From: Paraburkholderia madseniana
GTDB lineage: Bacteria; Pseudomonadota; Gammaproteobacteria; Burkholderiales; Burkholderiaceae
NCBI RefSeq assembly: GCF_009690905.1
Contig: NZ_VOSW01000071.1
Coordinates: 1-47,587, forward strand
Length of the DNA stretch: 47,587 bases
Reading direction: 5' to 3'
Under the pieces are notes generated by a model. The model was not told where the DNA came from. It did not search any database and worked only from the letters and a program-made list of their open reading frames with translations. The position numbers and the translations under genes are program-made. Shown in pieces: positions 1 through 7,834 of the stretch. How positions within the stretch are numbered: the stretch's first letter is position 1; every line of letters begins with the position of its first letter.

Positions 1-111
1 TGCATGCGTGCGCATGCCCCGCGCAGATTGCGCGGCGAACCGGTAATTCAGCGGAAAATCGCACGCGCAAGCCTCCTGAACATAGCTTCGGTCATCATGA
101 CGAGGCACTTT

Positions 112-723
112 TCAACAGCCTGCTAGGCGGCGCATGCCATCGAGAATGACGCGATTCGAAGTGACGATACGCTCGCCAATTGGCATAGTGCTCCAGTCGA
201 TGTCATTTGAAAGGCCAAAATACTGGATGACAGCACGTCGGTCCTTTAGCGAGATAATCGAGAGGTTCCGTACGGGATCGAAGGCTGCGAGATAGGCGCC
301 AACGGTGTTGCCGCTAGGCCCGGTCAGGTTGTTTTTCTGGCCTGCATTCTTTAGGTAAAGATCGTCGATCAATGCCGCTTTGCGCTCATCGTCGTTTTCG
401 CTCAACACGTTGTAGACGAGTTCACCCAGCGGCCGGTTGCTATGAAATTCATTCAGCATACGTCGCCATGCTCCCTGCGGCACCATGACCTTGGCGACAG
501 CTTCGTCGTCCCGTGTGTTTCCCTTTCCGTTCCTATCGAGGATTCGGATGATTTCATCGCACTCTGCATCTGACAGCGGGTCGACGGCGTTGGACAGAAC
601 CCGCGCTGTCCAGAAATTTCGAACCCGTTGACTTAGCTGCTGCCAGGTCTGATCTTTCTGCTGTGCATCGTAGCTTGACAGGAATGAGGCGATTAATGGT
701 GCGATGGTGTTCGGTTCGGTCAC
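112..723 (-). CDS. Hypothetical protein, possibly McrB-N-terminal-like
   Basis: A 203-aa soluble protein starting at GTG (721-723), with a GGAG a few bases upstream. I do not recognise a catalytic motif. The C-terminal half (around residues 95-170: a stretch ending NLTGPSGNTV, then YLAAFDPVRNLSIISLKDR and a QYFG motif) recalls the N-terminal substrate-recognition part of McrB-like restriction proteins, where a similar 'life-history' phrase followed by SL.DR occurs. Here it stands alone with no AAA+ domain. This likeness is from memory and weak. There is no signal peptide or membrane segment. It reads towards the left window edge, so a partner gene may lie outside. Confidence 0.7.
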   Translation of the reverse strand: MTEPNTIAPLIASFLSSYDAQQKDQTWQQLSQRVRNFWTARVLSNAVDPLSDAECDEIIRILDRNGKGNTRDDEAVAKVMVPQGAWRRMLNEFHSNRPLGELVYNVLSENDDERKAALIDDLYLKNAGQKNNLTGPSGNTVGAYLAAFDPVRNLSIISLKDRRAVIQYFGLSNDIDWSTMPIGERIVTSNRVILDGMRRLAGC

Positions 724-1238
724 GAGGCGGCTCCGGGTGCATCAATGATGGGAGTCATAGTTTCGACGACGGCCCTCGTCGAAAGTCGAGTGATTGTCGC
801 GCAAGCTCGGTTTCGTGAACAGTCTGCCATCATCGATTTGGCGCATGTTGATGCGCGGCGCTCAAAGCCGTTCGGCCGAATCGCCTTTACGTCGATCGCT
901 TCGGTAGCGCGCGCAGCCGAGTGGGTACGGGCGTGGTCAGTACCGTGTGATTCGCCGGCAGCTTGGCGACTCTGACTGGGAAAAGATTCCCGGCGGCAGT
1001 GTGAAGTGTTGCTTTTGCGACCGCATAGCGTTACTGCGGATGACGTTCATTGTTGCTGGCCGCTCAACTGCCGCTGACACAGCGATAACGGTCGAGCTGC
1101 TGAGATCGATTGTTAAATGCAAGTTTCTTGTGCAACAAACTTTTCTCTTGTTGGTCTACGTAATGTCGGCCGACGTGGCCTGCCGCCGACCATGCTACGT
1201 GATCCTTCAAGCAGGCGCCGGTTTGGAGAAGAAAAAGA
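724..1238. other. Intergenic stretch without a convincing gene
   Basis: About 515 bases lie between the divergent genes at 723 (minus) and 1239 (plus), so promoters of both should be here. A 76-codon plus-strand reading frame (745-975) has an ATG but no Shine-Dalgarno sequence and no recognisable domain. I do not call it. The stretch 1030-1160 is somewhat richer in A and T, which fits a promoter region for the gene at 1239. Confidence 0.4.
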
Positions 1239-2183
1239 ATGGCAATGAAATTTGGTCGCGCGTGGTGCAAAGAGGTTGACGACGCGCTGACGCCGTATCG
1301 AGCCCGCGAAATGTACACGGACGAGGACAGCGAGTACTACGGCAGGGAGTTAACGTTTCAGTGTGAAGACAAGGATTGTCGGGTTCGCTTGACGCCCGTC
1401 GGCATCTACATGACGCGCAAGTCGAAACGTGCACTGCACTTTCGCACGAAGGACGAGCACAACCCTGACTGTGATTTCCTTCAGTCTGGCTCCGGCGGCG
1501 CAAAGGTTCGCCGTCCATCCGATGGCGAGGATGACTATAAGCCTACTGATTTTCCCACGGAATTCGTTTTGAACCCGCCCAAGCGCAACAGGACCGGTGG
1601 TGGCACGAACGGCGGGGGCGGCGAGGGTGGTGATGGAGGAACGAGTGGAGGAACCGGGACTGATGGTCACGGCGGCGGTGGCGGGCGAAAGACGAGCACG
1701 AAAACGCGTTACCTCGATGAGGTCGTCGACTGCTTTCTTTCCGGAGACGAGGATAGCAAGGCTCGCCAGTTCACGATTGACGGCAAAACGAAAGCGTTCT
1801 CAAGGTTTTTCAAGAAGATACAGTATTTCGGTGACGAGACCGGCCTGATCTATTACGGCGCGGTAGCCGAATTGAAAGTCTACAAGGGCAAGGGCGTCGG
1901 CCTGCGCTTTGTCGAGCCGGTCTGGGTTGAGCGGAAGCCTTGTCGAATCTGGGCTTACGTGCCACAGGAACGCATTGACGAGTCTCGCAGGAAGAAGGCA
2001 TTTCTCGCCGAAATGTCGGAGTTGGAAAAGGCTATCGCGGCCGGAGAAGAGGTCCTTGCATTTTTCGTCGGCGCTTATCCAGAAAGGACGACCGTCGAAA
2101 GGCCAGGCGAAAAGAGTTTTGATCGCTATCGCGCCGAGCTTGCGAGCGTCGACCATTTGTCGCTGACGTTCGCAAAGTCATAG
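1239..2183 (+). CDS. CoiA-like zinc-finger hypothetical protein with Gly-rich linker
   Basis: A 314-aa protein; ATG at 1239 follows GGAG at 1225-1228, and a second ATG two codons later is also possible. Residues about 41-82 hold a CEDKDC pair, an HF motif and a further H.....C, the spacing of a zinc-binding N-terminal module like that of CoiA-type proteins. Residues about 110-150 are a very glycine-rich, low-complexity linker, followed by a mixed alpha/beta domain (about 155-314) that I do not recognise. CoiA-like zinc modules are often joined to nuclease or nucleic-acid-binding domains. That is family knowledge; no nuclease motif is visible here. It stands alone on its strand. Confidence 0.8.
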   Translation: MAMKFGRAWCKEVDDALTPYRAREMYTDEDSEYYGRELTFQCEDKDCRVRLTPVGIYMTRKSKRALHFRTKDEHNPDCDFLQSGSGGAKVRRPSDGEDDYKPTDFPTEFVLNPPKRNRTGGGTNGGGGEGGDGGTSGGTGTDGHGGGGGRKTSTKTRYLDEVVDCFLSGDEDSKARQFTIDGKTKAFSRFFKKIQYFGDETGLIYYGAVAELKVYKGKGVGLRFVEPVWVERKPCRIWAYVPQERIDESRRKKAFLAEMSELEKAIAAGEEVLAFFVGAYPERTTVERPGEKSFDRYRAELASVDHLSLTFAKS

Positions 2184-2335
2184 GACTTCCGCTTGCGTTG
2201 GTTGATGGTGCTCCGCAGAGTAGTGGCGCTCGACGAGTCGGGCAGGTTTTCCGCCGGCAGCGCATCATCCGACGCACGTTTTTAATCTAAGCGGCATTCG
2301 CTTGGAGTGTTGTATGCAATGGGAACCCGAAGCCG

Positions 2336-2920
2336 ATGGCAACGCCAGGTAATCGATTGACGGTAATGAGGTGTCTCGGCGCGGTAGCGTCGGCCGCACT
2401 GATTATGATAAGCGTGCACACGCCGGCGGCGAGCAACGATGTGTTGCCCTTGCAGTGCGGGCAGCCGCTCGCACTGCGCCTGACTCAGGCTGCGCTTGCG
2501 TCACCTGCCGCCGTGCAGCGGGACGGCTCTCTCTACGGCGTGCAGCGCTGGAACTCCTCCACGGGTGCGAGCTATCTCGGTCTGCAATTTCCGGGGTTGC
2601 TCTCGTGTGCTTACACGGTGAGCGCCATCTTCCGGACGGCATGCCATCCGATCGGGAATCTTGCTTCGGTCTCGGCCGTCGACGCTGCGTTGTCGCGCTG
2701 GCCGATGGTTATGAAGATCGAAGACCTGAGGCCCGGTGACGTCGTGTTCTGGCGACCGCGGCATACTGGCATAGTGCGATGTCCAAACACTCACTGGCAC
2801 GTCGGTATCGCCGTCGGCGACGGGCGAACGGTCGACAACGACTGGTGGTCGGGTAAGCCGGAAGAGCACTCAGTGAGCCGGCTATGTTCGACATTCGCTT
2901 ACGCACGTCGTGCGCCATGA
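2336..2920 (+). CDS. Secreted NlpC/P60-like cysteine peptidase/amidase
   Basis: A 194-aa protein with an N-terminal signal peptide (hydrophobic core about residues 12-32, ending near PAASN). The enzyme fold is indicated by LSCAYTVSAIF (candidate nucleophile Cys), the typical LRPGDVVFWRP lead-in to the second half, and HWHVGIAVGDG with the candidate catalytic His. This is the order seen in NlpC/P60 and CHAP amidases, which cut peptide bonds in peptidoglycan. The protein probably acts in the periplasm or outside the cell. A weak SD is visible, so the start is uncertain; the ATG at 2366 (MRCLGA) is an alternative. There are no obvious immunity or type VI secretion genes next to it. Confidence 0.75.
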   Translation: MATPGNRLTVMRCLGAVASAALIMISVHTPAASNDVLPLQCGQPLALRLTQAALASPAAVQRDGSLYGVQRWNSSTGASYLGLQFPGLLSCAYTVSAIFRTACHPIGNLASVSAVDAALSRWPMVMKIEDLRPGDVVFWRPRHTGIVRCPNTHWHVGIAVGDGRTVDNDWWSGKPEEHSVSRLCSTFAYARRAP

Positions 2921-3061
2921 GACTGCTACCGGCCAGGGAGGTCGGTCGAGCTGGGATCGTTGATGTGCCTTTAGTCTGTGGGCATACTGGTGTTCACGCG
3001 CGCTCAGGCCGCATCGGCTCACAGGCCGACCGGTGTCAATCTGCACAGGGGGAGAGCAAAT

Positions 3062-4225
3062 ATGGCATTGCTTCGCGATCTTGCGGCCACCAATGAAGCC
3101 GATCTACATGCCTTAATTGCTGATCAGGCGAGCGAAGGTACCTACCTTGACATCAAACGCGAGCTTCCACGGCCGGACGGTGGCGGGCGTCACGAGTTCC
3201 TGGCCGACGTATCGGCATTTGCAAATAGCTCTGGTGGTGATCTCATCTACGGCATCGACGAAGATGGGCAAGGGCATGCGGCGGCTATCGTTCCTCAGCC
3301 TGGTAATCCCGATGAAGAGGCGCGGCGCCTGCAAGACGTCTTGATGAACGGAATCGAACCGCGGGTACCAGGCCTTCAGATCCAGCCTGTTCCTGTCGAT
3401 GGGGGATTTGTCGTGGTCATCCGTGTGCCTCAAAGCTGGGCAGGCCCCCACCGTGTGAAGTCGAATCAGCATTTCTTTATTCGCGAGAACGGCCGCAAGC
3501 GGCAACTGGACATCCCGGAAATTCGCAGCCTGTTCGTGCGCTCGATCCAGCAGGCGGAACGCGTCCGGGACTTCCGCACCGAGCGGCTGGGGAAGCTACT
3601 GGCGGGAGAAGCCCCCCATCGGCTTGTGCCTGGCGTCATTCTGGTCGGCCACTTCGTCCCCACCCAGGCGGCGCTCGGGGCAGTGCAGATTGATCCGATT
3701 CCCTATCTGCATCATCGCTCGCTGCCAGTGTTGGGGGCTACGATGCCGATTGCGCGAGTGAATGCTGATGGCGCCCTCGTCGTCCGCAACCCACGGCCCG
3801 AAGGTACGCACGGATACTCGCAGCTCTTTCGCAACGGCTTTTTTGAGGCGGTCAGAATTCTCCCATTTGTCGATGCGGGGCGGGTTGGATTAGGCAGTGT
3901 GGCCTACGAGGAGTACTTCATCGAGCTATTGCGGCGGATCAGGGAGGAGTACGTGCATCTCGGCATCGGCACCGAAATGACGTGCATGATCTCGATCCTG
4001 AGCGCCGATCGCGCCGAACTCGGCTTGGAGCGCGTGCGCTACGTGCTTGACGAGCACCAGGGCTACTTCGATCGAAAATCGCTTGTGTTGCCCGATGTAC
4101 TGTTGGCATCGGAATTAACGCCTGAACAGGCATTGAAGCCCGTCTTCGACCTCGTGTGGCAGTCTGCAGGAATGGAGGGCTCGTTAAATTACAACGAGGC
4201 AGGGGAACGGATTGATAGGCGCTGA
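3062..4225 (+). CDS. AlbA_2 (Schlafen-type) ATP-binding-domain protein
   Basis: A 387-aa protein. The frame is open upstream to 2978, but ATG 3062 is preferred because GGGGGAGA lies 7-8 bases before it. Residues about 10-130 form an AlbA_2 domain: EGTYLDIKREL (residues 25-35), then FLADVSAFANSSGGDLIYGI (46-65) and a DED turn. This is the hallmark of the Schlafen AlbA_2 fold, which binds nucleic acid or NTP and in some members is a nuclease. FFIRENGRKRQLDIPEI at the end of the domain is also typical. The remaining 240 residues are an alpha/beta domain of unknown function. Genes of this type are frequent in defence islands. A second AlbA_2 protein lies at 15606-16982 in this window. Confidence 0.85.
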   Translation: MALLRDLAATNEADLHALIADQASEGTYLDIKRELPRPDGGGRHEFLADVSAFANSSGGDLIYGIDEDGQGHAAAIVPQPGNPDEEARRLQDVLMNGIEPRVPGLQIQPVPVDGGFVVVIRVPQSWAGPHRVKSNQHFFIRENGRKRQLDIPEIRSLFVRSIQQAERVRDFRTERLGKLLAGEAPHRLVPGVILVGHFVPTQAALGAVQIDPIPYLHHRSLPVLGATMPIARVNADGALVVRNPRPEGTHGYSQLFRNGFFEAVRILPFVDAGRVGLGSVAYEEYFIELLRRIREEYVHLGIGTEMTCMISILSADRAELGLERVRYVLDEHQGYFDRKSLVLPDVLLASELTPEQALKPVFDLVWQSAGMEGSLNYNEAGERIDRR

Positions 4226-4279
4226 GACGATTCCAGCAGCTCATCAAGGGCTTGAGTCACTTGGTGTCCAGGGGGCGCT

Positions 4280-5220
4280 ATGAACGGATTGAATATCGGG
4301 ATTGACGACAACACGTCTCTCTTCTATGAGGGCTCGCTGAGCCTTTATGGACACGCCATCTGGCCGTCGCCATTCGTGTCCGTGGTGTCTCATATCGGGG
4401 AACTGTCGGCCCGGGGGCGCGATCGAGCGGTCGTGCACCTGACGGACGCGCCTATCTTGTTTCGAGAAGACTCGTTCGATCCTGTGCACGCGTGAGACGC
4501 GGTCGACTGTATATCCGTCGTCAGCAGGAAAACCCTGCATATTGGCGTGTCCAGAGGCACCCTGCTTATGCGACCTCGGGCTTGAGCACTTCAACGAACC
4601 TTGACGGTTATGGTGGTCCGGACGAGCGCGGTTTTTTTTCGATGCGGCTAATGACATTTGAATCGTGGAGAGCCTCGGAAGACTTTCTCAAGAAACGCCA
4701 CAATGCCGTGATGATTGTGGGGGCTGGCGACTGTGGGTTGGTTCATCAGGTACTCGACGTCGAGCGGTTAGCGACGGGGGAGGAGTTGATCACTCTGAAA
4801 ACGCGTCCGAGCATGAGCGGTCTTCCAGAACTCATCGTTGCGTTGATACCGGAGCGGTATGCCGCACTCGTTGTCGAGCAATATGAAAAGGCCGCAAGTG
4901 CCGCGTATCGTGACGATGCGGAGAGCGTGATCGATCGATGCCGCGAGGCTGCTAGCGCGGCGTTGAATGCCGGACGGTTTGAAAAGACAGGCGACGATGC
5001 GTCCGACGCCAAGGATCTTGGTGCCTTGGGCAACTTCTTCATCCGTCAAGGGATGGAGGTTCTCGGCAACGCCGCCCTCATTCTCGCCCGGTGGCATTCG
5101 AGAGGGAAGTCTGCGGAACGGATCAACAGGGATACCATGCCGCCGTCCGAAGCGGATGCAGAAGCCGCTATTGCGTTGCTCGGCCTTATCTACAGAGAAC
5201 TGCACTGGACACGCGGATAA
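4280..5220 (+). pseudogene. Frameshifted defence-like gene (HEPN/Abi-C-like C-terminus)
   Basis: Two frames appear to belong to one protein. Frame 1 runs 4280-4495 (71 aa, ending ILFREDSFDPVHA). Frame 2 continues as VRRGRLYIRRQQENPAYW and ends at 5220 (242 aa counted from the GTG at 4492). The sense of the sequence flows across the junction (REDSFDPV then RRGRLYI). One missing base near 4490-4493 would join them into about 312 aa. The C-terminal 100 residues (DRCREAASAAL, then DLGALGNFFIRQGMEVLGNA, ARWHSRGKSAE) resemble the helical C-terminal domain of abortive-infection-type proteins (Abi-C/HEPN-like). Alternatively these are two coupled genes, since TGA and GTG overlap as GTGA (4492-4495). 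The frameshift reading seems likelier. Confidence 0.6.
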
Positions 5221-5227
5221 CCCGCAG

Positions 5228-5386
5228 TCAGGCGTCCAACGGGAGAGCCGCGGCAGCCGTGTGCTTTAGTGCTCGTTGCCAGTCTCGAAGTAACGTGAAA
5301 AGACCTCCGACAACAGCCCCCGTGATCGAACCGATGCCCGTAGAAGGCGGCACTATCTCAAGCAAGTCGACCGTCGAAGCGTCCAT
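5228..5386 (-). CDS. Small glycine-zipper membrane protein
   Basis: A 52-aa product. The frame opens at 5416, but ATG 5384-5386 is preferred because a GGGGGG run sits 4-9 bases upstream. The upstream ATG at 5416 has AAGG directly abutting and no room for initiation. The middle, STGIGSITGAVVGGLFTLL, is a glycine-zipper-like hydrophobic helix, so a small membrane-associated protein is plausible. It lies downstream of the membrane-protein gene ending at 5448 on the same strand, 62 bases away, and could share its transcript. Confidence 0.5.
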   Translation of the reverse strand: MDASTVDLLEIVPPSTGIGSITGAVVGGLFTLLRDWQRALKHTAAAALPLDA

Positions 5387-5420
5387 GTGCCCCCCTGAGT
5401 TGAATTTGATCGCCATCCTT

Positions 5421-5437
5421 ACGTAGAAACTCTACGT
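5421..5437. repeat. Perfect 7-bp inverted repeat
   Basis: ACGTAGA and TCTACGT are separated by AAC. The repeat lies between the stop of the minus-strand membrane protein (5448) and the start of the small minus-strand ORF. It could be an intercistronic hairpin or a protein site. No T-run follows, so it is not an obvious terminator. Confidence 0.4.
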
Positions 5438-5447
5438 GTGGGCGTAT

Positions 5448-6813
5448 TCAGCATTTGGTTCTGCCATGCCGGGTGTATCTTTTGCTCTGGCCGACATGCT
5501 TTGCCGGCCTGCTGGGTGATATGGCAACTGGCGGATGCGACTGTAAGCTGAATCCATCGGGCAAATCGACTGTCCTGATTTCATCTTTGGTTGGCACTAG
5601 GCATCCTTCGGAATCAGCGTGGCTCGTCCTCAATTCAGGTGGTACCGGCGAAGGTGAGTCGTCCGGCGTGTCGCGGCCTTTGTTGACCGAAGACGATGGC
5701 ACGTCCAGAAACGGATACTTGTTGGGGCAGACAAGCTTGACATCAGCGAACTGAAAACGGATGAACGCCTGAACAAATCGATCGGTCGCTCTCGGCCTGT
5801 AGCCTAACGCCTGATAGGTAGGACGCTCGTCGGCTTTGACAACCTCGTAGGTTCTTTCCGCGTTGTCGATGACTGCCATCCCCTTCATCGCAACAAGTGC
5901 GATGGGCTCGGCTGAAAACCCGTTTAGCAACGCGGCGTATGTGAGTGCGATGGTAACAACAAGAGCCACCTTAAGGGCCTTGCCGTGCGATCCATTGGAG
6001 GCTCGCACCTTAAGGTAGACCGCACCCGGAAAGAAGCTGAAGAGAATGATGGAAAATAGCACGGCCGATGCCTTCCACCCATGCTGGGGCAGATGCAAGG
6101 ACCCGGCAAACGCGGATATAACGTATATCGAGAACACGGCGTACAACCCAGCCCCGAATATGGCGGCCGTCACGCAGAAGCAACGCCATATGCGGTGGGC
6201 CCAGATAGCTCGAAAGCGATTCGCGACGCGCGCCTTCCGATTTGTCGGCGGCGGTGACCAGTTGGCGGCTTTGGGCGCTGAGTCGGGAACGGCACTCATG
6301 AAGTTTGGGCTCCACCATGCAATCGCTCCGAGGATTGTCCAGATTGCAAACAGCATAAACACTACAGTTGCCCAGTAACGCCAGGTGAGTGGCGTCGGGC
6401 TATCTCCAAAGTACCCCGCAGTGGTGTAGAACGCTGCCCATATCACGGAACTCAACAAGACGAATGCGGGCAGCCCTCTGGTCGGGCGCTTATCCGACGT
6501 TCCGCTCAGGAACAGGCAAACGATACCTGAGGGAGCGATGACCGAGATAGTGAGGGCGACCCACAAAAGGAGAAAGGCCTGAAGCAGAGCGGACAGGCCC
6601 GCAAGCGAGAGCACAGAAGCCGCGAAGAGATCCTTGTGTCCGATCAGTCTGAGATAGTTGTAGATGAGGATAGCTGGAATGGGCAGGGGAAACCGCTCCG
6701 GTCTTGAGAATAGCGTCAAGAAAATCTCTGTACAGCCCGAGTTGATCACGGACGGTTGGGGGCTTCGGTTGTTCGGGGGCCTGGATGCCCGGTCTACGGA
6801 CTTTTCTCACCAC
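5448..6813 (-). pseudogene. Multi-pass membrane protein with probable frameshift near the N-terminus
   Basis: The main open frame is 5448-6749 (433 aa from a GTG), with six or so hydrophobic helices between residues about 40 and 280, then a C-terminal tail of about 150 residues rich in Pro, Asp and Arg. I do not recognise the family. The first 20 codons of that frame look non-coding, while the neighbouring frame starting at GTG 6813 gives a good soluble N-terminus (PPTVRDQLGLYRDFLDAILK) that runs into the membrane part if one C is removed from the four-base run whose plus-strand copy is GGGG at 6686-6689. The joined product would be about 454 aa. It is either a recently broken gene or a sequence error in a homopolymer. 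Confidence 0.6.
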
Positions 6814-6930
6814 GTTTTTTCTGGTCTATGAATTGATGTACTTTTTCTTGTACGGATGTTCGATTCGGCGTCGCTATGCGCTTTGATTTCCCTGCGGGCA
6901 GTGTTTCAGTCTCCTGCTGATCCGACATGT

Positions 6931-6960
6931 ATGCCAGCATGGCTTCAGTAAAACTTTAAT
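6931..6960 (+). promoter_or_regulatory. Possible sigma70 promoter for the 7058 gene
   Basis: ATGCCA (6931-6936), an 18-base spacer, then TTTAAT (6955-6960), matching 4 and 5 of 6 consensus positions. If used, transcription would start near 6967, just before the 22-bp palindrome at 6971. Assigned by eye only. Confidence 0.35.
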
Positions 6961-6970
6961 TCGTCTTCTA

Positions 6971-6992
6971 TGGATCTGGCGCGCCAGATCCA
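6971..6992. promoter_or_regulatory. 22-bp perfect palindrome, operator-like
   Basis: TGGATCTGGCG followed by its exact reverse complement CGCCAGATCCA, with no spacer. A perfect 22-bp palindrome just downstream of a possible promoter and 66 bases before the ATG at 7058 looks like an operator for a dimeric regulator. A second, imperfectly spaced repeat follows at once (ACGCTC at 6994-6999 with GAGCGT nine bases later). Confidence 0.55.
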
Positions 6993-7030
6993 AACGCTCA
7001 TGATTCGCGAGCGTACCTGAGGATACAATG

Positions 7031-7050
7031 GGTCTCCCTTCTTGGAGACC
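7031..7050 (+). promoter_or_regulatory. Hairpin covering the Shine-Dalgarno of the 7058 gene
   Basis: GGTCTCC (7031-7037) and GGAGACC (7044-7050) form a 7-bp stem around the loop CTTCTT. The right arm contains the only good Shine-Dalgarno (GGAG) for ATG 7058, so the folded mRNA would hide it. This suggests translational control but needs experimental proof. Confidence 0.5.
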
Positions 7051-7057
7051 ACAAAAA

Positions 7058-7534
7058 ATGCCACTTATTAGTAACAGCGATCTAGTTTATGCAAGACGCA
7101 TAGCGGCATCTGCCGCAGGCCTCAGTCGCGCGGCCATTGAGTTCCGTTCGGCATTGAAGTTTGTCCTCGACAGGGCGGACGCCAGCAGTAGTGGACTTGC
7201 CTTTACGATCATTGATTCCCGTACTGACGTGGTCTTGAACTTCGGTCTTTCGACGGTTCATGGCCAAGTTGAAGCCCTTTTTGATCATGTACTGAAAGAT
7301 AACGTATTACTTGGGCGTTATCGTTTCTTTACCGTTGAGAAGGATGCGACCGGGAAAGGTGTAGCAGAAGAAGTCTGGGCAATCCTGTTCAACTCAAATT
7401 GTGCTGCAACTTGGGACACGGAGGGAGACTTCGAATGGTATTTCGGCGATCAGGATTCTTCGACGCCGCAAATGATCGGGACCTTCCTGCTGATGCTCTT
7501 GGCGATGCTGCAAGACAAGTTGCCGCGAGCCTAG
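7058..7534 (+). CDS. Hypothetical 158-aa protein
   Basis: The frame is open from 7028, but the ATG at 7058 is preferred because GGAG at 7044-7047 is about 10 bases upstream, while nothing suitable precedes 7028. It is a soluble alpha/beta protein with helical first 40 residues (YARRIAASAAGLSRAAIEF), then AFTIIDSRTDVVLNF, and a hydrophobic C-terminal helix (TFLLMLLAMLQDKL). The family is not recognised. It is a single-gene transcription unit: a promoter/palindrome array lies upstream and a rho-independent terminator starts 19 bases after the stop. Confidence 0.7.
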   Translation: MPLISNSDLVYARRIAASAAGLSRAAIEFRSALKFVLDRADASSSGLAFTIIDSRTDVVLNFGLSTVHGQVEALFDHVLKDNVLLGRYRFFTVEKDATGKGVAEEVWAILFNSNCAATWDTEGDFEWYFGDQDSSTPQMIGTFLLMLLAMLQDKLPRA

Positions 7535-7553
7535 TAGTTAATTAGTCTGGTCA

Positions 7554-7576
7554 AACCACCCAAGGGCGGTTTTTTT
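7554..7576 (+). terminator. Rho-independent terminator
   Basis: ACCACCC, loop AA, GGGCGGT with one internal mismatch, followed by seven T residues. It lies 19 bases after the stop codon of the 158-aa gene and insulates it from the ATPase gene downstream. Confidence 0.8.
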
Positions 7577-7834
7577 GCGTCTGGCGCCTGAAATATCGCT
7601 CAACAAGTCTGGCAGTAAAGCCTGACGATTGAGCAGACGGTTTTCGAGAACAAGACGCGGCAACTCGTGCTGATGCTGCACTTTGGCTACTGGACGTGCC
7701 GCTGGGTAGCTGAGCTGGAAAGCATTGTTGAAGGTCAGTGTCGGAGGAGAAATCTGGCTTGCTCGAGTGCACTACAATTGCAACGTAAGCGGCAGTCGAT
7801 CAAAGCGAAAACCAACGATAAACGGGGGCGGCGT

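Noticed and set aside
3490..3610. Possible separate gene starting inside the AlbA_2 protein
   Set aside because: Same-frame continuation of a single well-formed protein; no reason for an internal start.
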